A stretch of 64,000 bases of DNA from Neobacillus sp. FSL H8-0543 (GTDB lineage Bacteria; Bacillota; Bacilli; Bacillales; Cytobacillaceae), in the NCBI RefSeq assembly GCF_038592905.1, contig NZ_CP151943.1, forward strand, positions 2,048,501-2,112,500. The letters are read 5' to 3'. A model generated the notes under the pieces. That model was given only the letters and a program-made list of their open reading frames with translations. It was not told the DNA's origin and ran no database searches. Below, in pieces: positions 54,459 to 63,965 of the stretch (its first letter is position 1; each line of letters begins with the position of its first letter). The position numbers were made by a program, and so were the translations under genes.

Positions 54459-56610
54459 GCCTAGTTACCTCTTTAATTAACTGTTTATTACTCTTTAAAA
54501 TACTGTTTGCCTGGTACTGAATCTTCATTAAGTCTTGATCATAACCGAGCGAAGAACGCTTCCACTCATGCTGTTCCCTAATACGCTCTTCCATCTTTTC
54601 AAAAATACTTCGTAGCACGTTACAGAAAGCTTCTGCTTGTAATTCTGGCAGATCATTAATAATTTTCCGACCAGCATTTGCCATTTGAATTTTCCGCTCA
54701 TTGTTCTGTAGCGCCTGGCGATGGACAATCTCTACTACCTTCACACCAACAAGACCGATTCCAATCACCCCGAGCAGTGCACCAGGTGAGATAGTAATTC
54801 CAACCTGTGCTAACGCAGCCGCTGCACCTCTTAATAGATCAAATTCTCCGTCCATCGCGACATCGACACCGAGAATAACCGGGATAGATGAAAGAATCAT
54901 CTTTGTTTTTGATGAAGTTAAATCTATTTTATTTTGCATATTTTCTAGCTCATTCTTTGATTTTGCTATCAACTGATCCAACTTTTCTCGGTTTCCCTCT
55001 AGGAGTTCACTTCGGTTAGGATCCAACTGTGCAGCAGCTTCAATGATTTCAGAGCTCACAAAGGATTGCTTGCCTAGCAACGAGCCAACTAAAACCAGGC
55101 TTTTCAATTCAGGCTCATCCAAGATCACCAGCTCATTAGAAGGTTCGGCAGAGAAGAATCTGTTTATCGTTTCTAGCGAATTTTGAACGCTTTTGCTTAG
55201 CTCGCCGTTCGGCTTATCCAAAGTGATTGGAAACTGCTTATTTCCCCCCTGACTGGTTTCAATCTGAGCTATTTCATCCACTAGTTGCACCTGTTTCCGT
55301 TCCGCACTCTGTTCTACACCTTGCTCAAGCAATTCAATACTACCTGTTAGGACAACAGCCATTTCTTCTGTTGGCGAGTGCGTACTTGCTTCCTGCCAAG
55401 CCTCCTCAATCTTTTCCTCAAATTTAATCGATTCTTCAAAATCGGAAGAAACAAAGAATTTCTTAACGTTATTCATCAGATTAATATTGTCCGAGACATA
55501 AGAATCAAAGCTCTTCTTAGCAGGTTCACGACGACTAATTAAAGAGTGGATTAGTTCCTTCTTCACATCACTGATATGTTTTTCATAAAGTGACTGAAAC
55601 TTTGAGAGTAATTTGCGTTCATTCGAATCCTTCAACATCGATTTGGTTAACGCACCCATCTCATATTCGTCCAAACGCTCCGTTAACTCCATCATTACAT
55701 CCGATATTTCGTCGGTGACTCCTAAGAGCACTTCTTGTTTTTTCTCTTCTATTTCTTCAGACACAAAAGCGTATTGATTGATGGCCTGTACCAGTTGTTC
55801 CATCCACGGCTCTTTATAATCCCTCGGATCTCCTGTTACAATCACCTGCTTTGCATCGACATCGAAGTCTGTTATCACTTGTTGCTTAATACTTTCATTT
55901 TCGTCTTGATTTACATCACCAAACGATAAAACATAAATCGGATCCACATCCTTAAATATCCGTTTCACCTTACGGATCATATTGGCACTCGATTCGCGAG
56001 CAAACGTATCCTTACTGAAAACCACCAAACTAGAAGACGACATATAAAGTATATGATCCAACAGTTGCTGAGATATATGAGTACTATCTTTCTCGAAACC
56101 TGGTAAAAGAATAATAGACTTGTTCGCACTTCTAAGATATTTAAAAGGGACAAAAAGCTCCAGCCAGATTGCACCCGAAGGTTCCAAAGCAGTTTGAAAA
56201 AATTCTCCCCTTTCAATTAGCTGTTTACCCATTTCATATTTACCGTCCCGATAATCAAGCCTCACCACAAAGCATTGTGGCTCCGTTATTCCCTCTTTCT
56301 CTGTAATCAATACCGGTAACTGCTCTCCTCGGCTATCATTCTCAGGTAAATACCCTAACTCCAACCCATATAAACGATTGACTAAAGTCGTTTTCCCGCT
56401 TCCTTGTTCCCCGGTAATCGTCAGTAATTGCTTATCATTTGTCAAAGAAATAAAAGCAAGCTTATTATGTATTTTCTTCAACTCTTCTAGCAGTGCTTTT
56501 CCCTTTACCGTATTCGTTACCTTCGGATCAAATGCACGGTATTCACTTAACATTACTCTCATCTTGTTATAAAGACTCTCTACTAAGAATGCATAACTCG
56601 GACTAAGCAT
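54436..56610 (-). CDS. Dynamin-like GTPase, first of a pair, with membrane hairpin
   Basis: About 724 residues. G1 GEQGSGKTTLVNRLYG near residues 67-82; G3-like LLPGFEKDSTH near 175; SFGDVNQDENE in the G4 position. A long helical region follows, and near the C-terminus a hydrophobic hairpin (LLRGAAAALAQVGITISPGA, LLGVIGIGLVGVKVVEIVH), which is where bacterial dynamin-like proteins insert into the bilayer. ATG at 56610 is chosen for AGGAG 8 bases upstream; the longer frame has no ribosome site. Heads a three-gene coupled operon. Fusion, membrane repair and phage defence are all known roles for paired bacterial dynamins; which applies is unknown. Confidence 0.8.
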   Translation of the reverse strand: MLSPSYAFLVESLYNKMRVMLSEYRAFDPKVTNTVKGKALLEELKKIHNKLAFISLTNDKQLLTITGEQGSGKTTLVNRLYGLELGYLPENDSRGEQLPVLITEKEGITEPQCFVVRLDYRDGKYEMGKQLIERGEFFQTALEPSGAIWLELFVPFKYLRSANKSIILLPGFEKDSTHISQQLLDHILYMSSSSLVVFSKDTFARESSANMIRKVKRIFKDVDPIYVLSFGDVNQDENESIKQQVITDFDVDAKQVIVTGDPRDYKEPWMEQLVQAINQYAFVSEEIEEKKQEVLLGVTDEISDVMMELTERLDEYEMGALTKSMLKDSNERKLLSKFQSLYEKHISDVKKELIHSLISRREPAKKSFDSYVSDNINLMNNVKKFFVSSDFEESIKFEEKIEEAWQEASTHSPTEEMAVVLTGSIELLEQGVEQSAERKQVQLVDEIAQIETSQGGNKQFPITLDKPNGELSKSVQNSLETINRFFSAEPSNELVILDEPELKSLVLVGSLLGKQSFVSSEIIEAAAQLDPNRSELLEGNREKLDQLIAKSKNELENMQNKIDLTSSKTKMILSSIPVILGVDVAMDGEFDLLRGAAAALAQVGITISPGALLGVIGIGLVGVKVVEIVHRQALQNNERKIQMANAGRKIINDLPELQAEAFCNVLRSIFEKMEERIREQHEWKRSSLGYDQDLMKIQYQANSILKSNKQLIKEVTRHDHRFAY

Positions 56611-56689
56611 ACATACCACTCCTATTTCACTAGATATTTCCATTTTACTACACATTCCACATGACTTCGACACTACTCTACAAGAAAAT

Positions 56690-56762
56690 CAAAACAGAGG
56701 GACGTTTCTTCTGTCTCATCACGAGGGCTCAATGAAACACGAGAAACGTCCCCCTGTCTCAT
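56690..56762. repeat. REP-like hairpin (GGGACGTTTCT / AGAAACGTCCC)
   Basis: AGAGGGACGTTTCT and AGAAACGTCCCCCTGTCTC form a long stem around GTCTCATCACGAGGGCTCAATG. It belongs with the GTCCCC/GGGGAC repeats at about 13844, 49651 and 58294. It also separates the divergent dynamin and fumC genes. Confidence 0.6.
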
Positions 56763-56899
56763 TCGATGGGGAAAAATATAACGAAATTGACTTATTTTCG
56801 GATGCTATGGATATACATATAAAGTGAAACCTCCACCTTTCAGTGAGAATTGATTACTCGTTAAGAGTGGGACAAAAGTAAATGATAGGATGGGAAAGT

Positions 56900-58279
56900 A
56901 TGGACAATTTTCGAATAGAAAAAGATACACTTGGCGAAGTTCATGTACCTAAGGAAAAATTTTGGGGGGCGCAAACACAGCGGAGCAAGGAAAATTTTAA
57001 AATAGGAACGGAAAAAATGCCTTTGGAAGTGATTTACGGTTTGGCTTTCATTAAAAAAGCAGCAGCAATCGTCAATTTCCAATTAGGTAAATTAAGTGAA
57101 GTCAAAATGAATGCCATTAAAAAAGTTTGTGATGAAATCTTAAATGGGGATTATGATGAACATTTTCCATTAGCTGTCTGGCAAACTGGCAGTGGAACAC
57201 AATCGAATATGAACGTAAACGAAGTGATTGCACATGTGGCGAATGGACGGCTAATAGCACAGGGAGAAACGGAGAAGATTCACCCAAATGACGATGTCAA
57301 CATGTCGCAAAGCTCCAATGATACGTTTCCAACTTCCATGCACATTGCGGCCTACATAAAAATAACGAAAAACCTCCTTCCCGCCATTCAAGAGTTAAAA
57401 AGCACCTTGCTTAAAAAAGAAAAGGCCTTTTCAAACATAGTCAAAATAGGAAGAACACATTTGCAGGATGCTACACCACTGACATTAGGGCAGGAAATCA
57501 GTGGTTGGAGGTTTATGCTTGAGAAGAATGAGCAAATGATCACAGAAGCAGCAAAATTTTTGCTTGATTTAGCAATTGGCGGGACAGCTGTTGGTACAGG
57601 AATGAATGCCAGTCCTCAATTTGGAGCGGATGTAGCGAAACAAGTAACGAAACTAACTGGATACCCCTTTCGCTCTTCCGATAATAAATTTCACGCCTTA
57701 ACGAGCCATGATGAAATCGTTTTTGTACACGGAGGATTAAAAGCTTTAGCAGCTGATTTACTAAAGATTGCAAATGATGTTCGCTGGCTTGCGAGTGGCC
57801 CAAGAAGTGGAATTGGTGAGATTCGCATTCCTGCTAACGAACCAGGTAGCTCCATCATGCCTGGAAAAGTAAATCCAACCCAAAGTGAAGCACTGACAAT
57901 GGTTGCATGCCAAGTATTTGGGAATGACGCCACCATCGGCTTTGCAGCAAGCCAAGGTAATTTTGAGTTAAATGTGTTTAAACCCGTTATTATTTATAAC
58001 CTCATCCAATCCATTACATTACTATCAGATGGGGTCATTTCCTTTAATCAACACTGTGCTAAAGGAATAGAAGTAAACGAAGAGGTTATTAAAGAACACG
58101 TGGAACGTTCACTTATGCTTGTAACGGCATTAAACCCTCATATCGGCTATGAAAAAGCGGCAGCCATCGCCAAACTCGCTTTCAAAGAAAACAGCAGTTT
58201 AAGGGAAGCCGCGATTCAAACAGGTTATCTATCCGCAGAGCAATTTGACCAATGGGTCAAACCAGAGAACATGGTGTGA
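56900..58279 (+). CDS. fumC: Class II fumarate hydratase
   Basis: 459 residues (usual length for CitG/FumC, 460-465). Interconverts fumarate and malate in the TCA cycle without an iron-sulfur cluster. Signatures: [46 protein letters not shown] (catalytic His) and the fumarase/aspartase signature [11 protein letters not shown]. The ATG at 56900 starts the usual MDNFRIEKD; an ATG six codons upstream is also possible. Single gene followed by a 16-bp hairpin. One of the few core-metabolism genes in this window. Confidence 0.95.
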   Translation: MDNFRIEKDTLGEVHVPKEKFWGAQTQRSKENFKIGTEKMPLEVIYGLAFIKKAAAIVNFQLGKLSEVKMNAIKKVCDEILNGDYDEHFPLAVWQTGSGTQSNMNVNEVIAHVANGRLIAQGETEKIHPNDDVNMSQSSNDTFPTSMHIAAYIKITKNLLPAIQELKSTLLKKEKAFSNIVKIGRTHLQDATPLTLGQEISGWRFMLEKNEQMITEAAKFLLDLAIGGTAVGTGMNASPQFGADVAKQVTKLTGYPFRSSDNKFHALTSHDEIVFVHGGLKALAADLLKIANDVRWLASGPRSGIGEIRIPANEPGSSIMPGKVNPTQSEALTMVACQVFGNDATIGFAASQGNFELNVFKPVIIYNLIQSITLLSDGVISFNQHCAKGIEVNEEVIKEHVERSLMLVTALNPHIGYEKAAAIAKLAFKENSSLREAAIQTGYLSAEQFDQWVKPENMV

Positions 58280-58293
58280 TTGAAATTTAAAAA

Positions 58294-58342
58294 ATGAAAC
58301 ATGGGGACGGTTCTAGTGTGTGGCTTCGTCCCCATGTTTCAT
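58294..58342. terminator. REP-like hairpin acting as fumC terminator
   Basis: Perfect 16-bp stem ATGAAACATGGGGACG and its complement around a 17-base loop. There is no T-tract; sequence matches the family of GTCCCC-type dispersed repeats. Confidence 0.65.
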
Positions 58343-58427
58343 ATATGGTTACACTTTTCAAAAAACAAAACAATAACATGGCATTTAACCCATTCATTTA
58401 CTTGATATCACTATCACCTCCATAATA

Positions 58428-58836
58428 GGTAAATTTTCACTCTTTATTACAAAACCGCCTCTCGACAACCTTCTCACATCAAAAATCACACAAACCCCTC
58501 TATAACAGCAAAAACAGCCAATCCAATCAAACGTTTGATTAGTAAACATTTCACTAACTAATCGTTTGATTACATCCGGTCAAAACCCTTTTATTTAAAC
58601 GAACACAGCCCAGTTTGACAGACAATTCCTGTCGATGACCGGTCTCAATCTTCGACAACTATCTCCGATATTAATCTATAAAAACCATTAACCTTCTAAA
58701 ATCAACACGTTTTGATACTACACAAACGTTTGATTAAAACCACTCTAAACGTTGATAAATAGGAGTTTCTAATATAAAATGCGTCGAAATATGTCAACCA
58801 TCTCGCCTGGAAATTCTCTGGATTGTGCCTGTCACC
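58428..58836 (+). repeat. Dispersed AT-rich repeat, copy I
   Basis: TTTATTACAAAACCGCCTC, AATCAAACGTTTGATTAGTA, TAATCGTTTGATTACATC, CAAACGTTTGATTAAAAC, GCGTCGAAATATGTC, then a shortened distal end ATTCTCTGGATTGTGCC. Confidence 0.82.
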
Positions 58837-58843
58837 TAGTTCT

Positions 58844-58945
58844 TTGTATAACATGACTAATGAATAGGTACAATTAATTCTTATTTACACGGTTCCAATC
58901 AAAGAAACCAAAAGAACTTCTTGTATAACATGACTAATGAATAGG
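58844..58945 (+). repeat. 25-bp direct repeat, 77 bp apart
   Basis: TTGTATAACATGACTAATGA and the following ATAGG occur at 58844-58868 and again at 58921-58945. It lies in the 540-bp leader region of the NCS1 permease; could be a duplicated regulatory site or a small tandem duplication. Confidence 0.6.
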
Positions 58946-59002
58946 AAGAATTTCCAGTTAATTTATACAATGAATACTATAAAATTAACAACTAAAATTG
59001 TA

Positions 59003-59017
59003 TTGGAAGCGTTTCAA
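59003..59017 (+). promoter_or_regulatory. cre/LacI-type operator upstream of the permease
   Basis: TTGGAAGCGTTTCAA matches the CcpA cre consensus. It is about 370 bases before the permease start. Confidence 0.5.
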
Positions 59018-59387
59018 TTTGGAGATTGGGAAACTCGGAAATTTATTTTGAAATAATAAGGGGGGGACAAATCACCTCTGCAGTTTTTAGATTCATTAAA
59101 CACTCAGATGATACAAGCTAAATCTTAAAATGTTACCATTAGTAAGGAGATGAATAATCAAATTTTTAAGGTATTATTCACAGTATTATTTTGCAGGACG
59201 GTAAATTTTATATGCTCAGAAACAAGCAACTAAACAATAGAATGGTCTATAAAATTGGGATTTAAAAGACCCTTCCAATACTGTAGAACAAACTCTATTA
59301 GACATTCCATGGTTAGAAAAATAACAATTAAAATTTCCAAATTTCCAATTGAAATAATAAACTTTTTTTCACTAGGAGGATATATAT

Positions 59388-60689
59388 ATGTCAACCGCTG
59401 TTGATAATAAGTTATTAGATCCGGAGTTTGAACACACGCCTGTTCCACCAGAATATCGAAAAAAGTTCTCTTCTGTATCCGCAGTTTGGTACAGTTTTCC
59501 CTTGGTTTTGACAAGTGCGGTAATTGGTGGGGTTGTCACAGCGATGCTTGGATTCAAAACAGGTGTTGCTGCAATATTGACCGGTAACTTGCTATTGTGT
59601 GTCATCGTAGGTGCACTAAGCTACCTAGCAGGGAAAACTGGAGAGAATTTTGCCATCACTGCTCAAAGAACATTTGGACGATTTGGGTATTACGCAGTAT
59701 CAGGATTACTTTCTACAGTCGTAATTGGATGGTTTGCACTTATGGTAGGCCTTACCGGTGATACGATGTTTCGTTCATTCGGAGCCCCCCTATTATTGAT
59801 GACAGTCCTAGGTGGTGTTCTCTATGTTTCCGCAACCTTTATCGGGATTAAAGCATTGACCATTTTAGGATATATTGCTGCACCTATGTATCTCATACTT
59901 GGTATTATTGCAGTTGTAATCTCGATGAAAAGTGGCTCTACGGATATTTTAAATTTCAAACCGATTGCAGGTGTCGGGGCTCTATCATTTGGGGCCGCAG
60001 TCACCATGGTGTTTGCTACATTCACGGATTCCGGAACAATGACAGCCGACTTTACACGCTGGGCAAAAAATGGGCGCCAAGGATTTTTAGCAGCGTTTAC
60101 CGCCTTTCCAATTTCAAAGTTCCTAGCTGAATTGATTGGTGCCATTATTGTAGCGACTGGTGTTGTCCTAAATCCTGAGGCTACCGGCGGCGATTTTATT
60201 GGGATCTTAGCAGGGCAAGGTCCTCTCATTTCTGCCTTAGCTGTCATATTTGTATTCCTTAATCTGGGTGTTGGTTGTACTCACTGTTTGTACAATGGTG
60301 CTGTTGGCTGGTCACATATGACTGGTGGGAAAATGAGAACTTTGACAATTATACTTGGTATTATCGGTATTCTTGTTGCTCTTTCTGGAATTTGGAATGC
60401 CTTCACAACTTGGCTAAACCTTCTAGGATTAATTGTCCCGCCAATTGCGACCATTATCATTATGGACCAACTGATTTTGAAAAGAAAACCTGATGAAACA
60501 AAGAAGTGGCAGCCACTACCATTCGTTGCTTGGGGATTGGCTTCAGTTGTAGCATTAATAGTTAATGCCTATGCACCACATCTTTCAGTGGTTGTTGCTG
60601 GAATTGTTTCCTCTGCTATATTCTTTTATGTTGGTAGTCTGTTTATTACCTCTAAACCAGGAAAGAGCTTTATAAATAAAACAGCATAA
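59388..60689 (+). CDS. NCS1 family permease (cytosine/purine, CodB-like)
   Basis: 433 residues, about 12 membrane segments, APC superfamily. N-terminal VPPEYRKKFSSVSAVWYSFP and FAITAQRTFGRFGYY loop are typical of CodB-type transporters, which import a nucleobase or related heterocycle with Na+ or H+. TDSGTMTADFTRWAKNGRQG corresponds to the conserved loop of the family. No deaminase or hydantoinase gene is adjacent, so the substrate is open. ATG with AGGAGG 8 bases upstream. Own terminator downstream. Confidence 0.9.
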   Translation: MSTAVDNKLLDPEFEHTPVPPEYRKKFSSVSAVWYSFPLVLTSAVIGGVVTAMLGFKTGVAAILTGNLLLCVIVGALSYLAGKTGENFAITAQRTFGRFGYYAVSGLLSTVVIGWFALMVGLTGDTMFRSFGAPLLLMTVLGGVLYVSATFIGIKALTILGYIAAPMYLILGIIAVVISMKSGSTDILNFKPIAGVGALSFGAAVTMVFATFTDSGTMTADFTRWAKNGRQGFLAAFTAFPISKFLAELIGAIIVATGVVLNPEATGGDFIGILAGQGPLISALAVIFVFLNLGVGCTHCLYNGAVGWSHMTGGKMRTLTIILGIIGILVALSGIWNAFTTWLNLLGLIVPPIATIIIMDQLILKRKPDETKKWQPLPFVAWGLASVVALIVNAYAPHLSVVVAGIVSSAIFFYVGSLFITSKPGKSFINKTA

Positions 60690-60797
60690 GGTAATAACAA
60701 CAATTTCTCATGTGAACAAGTATACCTCACCATCACTTTATTGTAATGATCAGGTACTATGTTAATTGGAAGGTTCTAATAAAGACAATATTTAAGT

Positions 60798-60832
60798 GGC
60801 GGACTCATTTTCTTTTGAGTTCCGCCTTTTTT
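60798..60832 (+). terminator. Terminator of the NCS1 permease gene
   Basis: GGCGGACTCA / TGAGTTCCGCC stem, TTTTTT tail. Confidence 0.8.
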
Positions 60833-61061
60833 AACTGGCAGTGTTAAAGCACACTGTTGATTTTTACATTTTGTTGATAACCTGACAATCACAGCCTAAA
60901 TTAGCCATTTTTTCATGTATAACCTCATCTCTACAATCATGCTTAAATATATCATCAGTTATCACTGGTACCTGTTCCTTTCCAGAGTCGGGAAATTTTG
61001 TATAAACTCATTGGATGGTACCTGGCACCAATGTCCCTTTCGGCCAAAAACTCTACCATGT

Positions 61062-61147
61062 TCCTCTATACTCCGAACTACTTTCCACTACTTATTACAA
61101 AACCGCCACTCGGCAAACTTCTCTCCACAAAAACCACTCAACCCCCT
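61062..61147 (+). repeat. Dispersed AT-rich repeat, copy J (5' fragment)
   Basis: CACTACTTATTACAAAACCG, CACTCGGCAAACTTCTCTCC, CAACCCCCTCTAT, then an abrupt switch into the 52-bp tandem array. The distal GGATGGTGCCAGGCACC appears only after the array (61730-61745). Confidence 0.7.
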
Positions 61148-61719
61148 CTATGAAAGACATCTTGCTCAGTTTTTCCAATAGAGTTGGCCTTCATCGAACT
61201 TATGAAAGACATCTTGCTCGGTTTTTCCAACAGAGTTGGCCTTCATCGAACTTATGAAGGACATCTTGCTCGGTTTTTCCAACGGAGTTGGCCTTCATCA
61301 AGGTTATGAAGGACATCTTGCTCAGTTTTTCCAACAGAGTTGGCCTTCATCAAGGTTATGAAGGACATCTTGCTCGGTTTTTCCAACAGAGTTGGCCCTC
61401 ATCAAGGTTATGAAGGACATCTTGCTCGGTTTTTCCAACGGAGTTGGCCTTCATCAAGGTTATGAAGGACATCTTGCTCGGTTTTTCCAACGGAGTTGGC
61501 CTTCATCGAACTTATGAAGGGCATCTTGCTCGGTTCTTCCAACAGAGTTGGCCTTCATCAAGGTTATGAAGGACATCTTGCTCGGTTTTTCCAACGGAGT
61601 TGGTCTTCATCAAGGTTATGAAGGACATCTTGCTTGGTTTTTCCAACAGAGTTGGCCTTCATCGAACTTATGAAGGACATCTTGCTCGGTTCTTCCAACG
61701 GAGTTGGCCTTCATCGAAC
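61148..61719 (+). repeat. Tandem array: 11 units of exactly 52 bp
   Basis: Unit landmarks ATGAAGGACATCTTGCTCGG, TTTTTCCAACAGAGTTGG, CCTTCATC(GAAC or AAGG)TT. Eleven units in exact 52-bp register. Inside each unit CCAAC AGA GTTGG is a perfect hairpin and ATGAAGG / CCTTCAT an outer arm. Sequence is unrelated to the array at 23.1 kb, but the period is identical. It occupies the middle of repeat copy J. Confidence 0.9.
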
Positions 61720-61931
61720 TTATCGATTGGATGGTGCCAGGCACCTAATCTCGCTTTCCAATCAACGGATATACAATATAAACCATTCAACTATTCCATT
61801 ATCTGTGTTATAGTCAAATACTGACTTCTAACAATTAAGTGAACGAATATAAAAATATTTCCTATACAAAAGGCTGTTTTCCTAAAAGATTGTTGTTTTT
61901 TAGAGGGTAATTTATTTAAATAGCTAAACTA

Positions 61932-62049
61932 GCAGTTGATATACACGAAGACTCCTGCTCAGAAGAGCAAGTCACGGGAGACCCCGCAGGAGTGAAGCGA
62001 CGAGGAGGCTCCCGGACTGCCCGCGGAAAGCGAAGTGTATATCAACTGC
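61932..62049 (+). repeat. 118-bp inverted-repeat-bounded Bacillus dispersed element
   Basis: Outer arms GCAGTTGATATACAC / GTGTATATCAACTGC enclose CGAAGACTCCTGC, GGGAGACCCCGCAGGAG, GACGAGGAGGCTCCCGG and CCCGCGGAAAGCGAAG, a GC-rich structured core of the kind scattered widely in Bacillaceae genomes. No ORF. It sits 70 bases before the ABC-F gene. Confidence 0.75.
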
Positions 62050-62120
62050 GGTGGTATTAGCAACAAACTTTACGAAAACAGCTAAACAAAATAAATAGAA
62101 ATGTAAATGAGGTCGAATAG

Positions 62121-63677
62121 ATGAGTATATTAACGGTTAAAGACCTAAACCACGGATTTGGCGATCGTACGATCTTTGATAATGTCTCCTTCCGCTTATT
62201 AAAAGGAGAACATATCGCTTTAATTGGGGCAAACGGTGAAGGTAAATCGACGTTTATGAATATCATTACAGGACAACTTCAGCCTGATGATGGAAAAGTA
62301 GAGTGGGCTAAGAATCAACGAGTTGGTTATCTTGATCAACACACTGTTTTACAACAGGGACTGACAATCCGTAACGTACTAAATACAGCTTTTCAATATC
62401 TCTTTGACGTCGAATCGAATATTAATACCATTTATGAAAAAATAGCTGACGTAACACCTGAAGAAATGGAAAAGTTGTTAGATGAAGTTGGTACATTACA
62501 AGATATATTAACAAATAATGATTTTTATATTATTGATGCTAAAGTAGAAGAAGTGGCACGGGGACTTGGTCTTGATGATATAGGATTAGAAAAAGATGTT
62601 CATGAGTTAAGCGGTGGGCAAAGAACAAAGGTTTTATTAGCCAAGCTTTTACTTGAGAAGCCAGATATTCTTCTTTTAGATGAGCCTACAAACTATTTAG
62701 ACGAACAACATATTGAGTGGTTAAGACGTTACCTACAAGAATACGAAAATGCCTTTTTATTGATTTCTCATGACATGCCATTTCTTAATAGCGTAGTAAA
62801 TGTCATCTACCATTTGGAAAATAAAGAATTAAATCGCTACATCGGTGATTACAACAATTTCCTTATTGTCTATGAAGCTAAAAAAATACAAGTTGAAGCA
62901 GCTTTTAAGCGACAACAATCAGAGATTTCTAATTTAAAGGATTTTGTAGCTCGTAATAAGGCAAGGGCCTCTACTAGTAGCCTGGCCATGTCCAGACAGA
63001 AAAAACTCGATAAAATGGATGTTATTGAATTAGCACAGGAACGACCAAAACCTGATTTCAACTTTAAAGAAGCAAGAACCTCTGGTAAATTAATTTTTGA
63101 GACGAAAGAATTTGTCATTGGTTACGAAGAGCCACTATCAAAACCGTTAAATCTTTATATAGAGCGTGGACAAAAAGTGGCCTTAGTTGGTGCCAATGGG
63201 ATCGGTAAGACGACACTCCTTCGTAGCATGCTTGGAGAAATAAGATCTCTTTCTGGTACACTTGAACGTGGTGAACACCAGTATATTGGCTATTTTGAAC
63301 AAGAAGTGAAAACGGAAAATCAAAACACGTGCATCGAAGAAATCTGGAATGAGTTTCCTCATTTAAGCCAAGGACAGGTACGCGCTGCTCTTGCAAGATG
63401 TGGTTTAACTAGAAAACACATTGAAAGTAAAATATCGGTTTTAAGTGGTGGAGAGAAAGCGAAAGTCCGGTTATGCAAGCTCCTTAACCAAGAAAGCAAT
63501 ATCCTTATTTTCGATGAGCCAACCAACCATTTGGATATAGATGCAAAAACTGAGCTTAAACGAGCTTTGAAATCGTATAAGGGAAGCATGCTCCTTATCT
63601 CTCATGAACCTGAGTTTTACCAAGACGTGGTAACAGATATTTGGGACGTAGAATCATGGACAACTAAAGCTTTATAG
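62121..63677 (+). CDS. ABC-F family ATPase (ribosome-associated type)
   Basis: 518 residues, two ABC domains in tandem and no membrane segments, the ABC-F layout. Domain 1: GANGEGKST, LSGGQRTKVLLAKLLLE, ILLLDEPTNYLD. Linker helices (about 240-300, KRQQSEISNLKDFVARNKAR) form the P-site tRNA interaction motif. Domain 2: GANGIGKTT, LSGGEKAKVRLCKLL, ILIFDEPTNHLD. These proteins act on stalled ribosomes or protect them from antibiotics; the resistance type cannot be separated from housekeeping types by eye. ATG with GAGGTCG upstream. Confidence 0.9.
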   Translation: MSILTVKDLNHGFGDRTIFDNVSFRLLKGEHIALIGANGEGKSTFMNIITGQLQPDDGKVEWAKNQRVGYLDQHTVLQQGLTIRNVLNTAFQYLFDVESNINTIYEKIADVTPEEMEKLLDEVGTLQDILTNNDFYIIDAKVEEVARGLGLDDIGLEKDVHELSGGQRTKVLLAKLLLEKPDILLLDEPTNYLDEQHIEWLRRYLQEYENAFLLISHDMPFLNSVVNVIYHLENKELNRYIGDYNNFLIVYEAKKIQVEAAFKRQQSEISNLKDFVARNKARASTSSLAMSRQKKLDKMDVIELAQERPKPDFNFKEARTSGKLIFETKEFVIGYEEPLSKPLNLYIERGQKVALVGANGIGKTTLLRSMLGEIRSLSGTLERGEHQYIGYFEQEVKTENQNTCIEEIWNEFPHLSQGQVRAALARCGLTRKHIESKISVLSGGEKAKVRLCKLLNQESNILIFDEPTNHLDIDAKTELKRALKSYKGSMLLISHEPEFYQDVVTDIWDVESWTTKAL

Positions 63678-63680
63678 ATA

Positions 63681-63722
63681 AAAGGGGTCTTTTACTTGTA
63701 AAACCAGTCAGCCCCTTTAAAA
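63681..63722 (+). terminator. Hairpin after the ABC-F gene
   Basis: AAAGGGG / CCCCTTT arms separated by 24 bases; weak T-tract. Confidence 0.4.
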
Positions 63723-63759
63723 TCGTTCCTCTAGATAGTGGATTAAACCAAAAGAATGT

Positions 63760-63850
63760 ATCTTCTTGACTTCTCCCCATGCATAAATGCAGGGGATTTT
63801 TTTTACTTCATCAAAGCCGCCCTTCAGCCGCTACAACCATTAGGCTAACC
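63760..63850 (+). mobile_element. Possible IS200/IS605-type terminal sequence
   Basis: CTTCTCCCCATGCATAAATG then CAGGGGATTTTTTTT: a CCCC...GGGG subterminal hairpin like the IS200/IS605 ends, comparable in form to the one at 2472-2492. No transposase is visible before the window ends. Confidence 0.4.
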
Positions 63851-63965
63851 TGAGCACTCGGATCCCCTTACAACAGTACACGATATCCAGTTATTAGATA
63901 ATTTTATATTCACTGGATGGTGCCTGCGGCTTATCTCTTTGCACCATAGCCACACTTCCCACGAA

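Noticed and set aside
61148..61719. CRISPR array or repetitive protein gene
   Set aside because: No spacers; the 52-bp period is not a multiple of three, so any reading frame changes every unit. ORFs here are chance.
63755..63850. Complete insertion sequence
   Set aside because: Only a terminal-type hairpin is seen; no transposase before the window ends.
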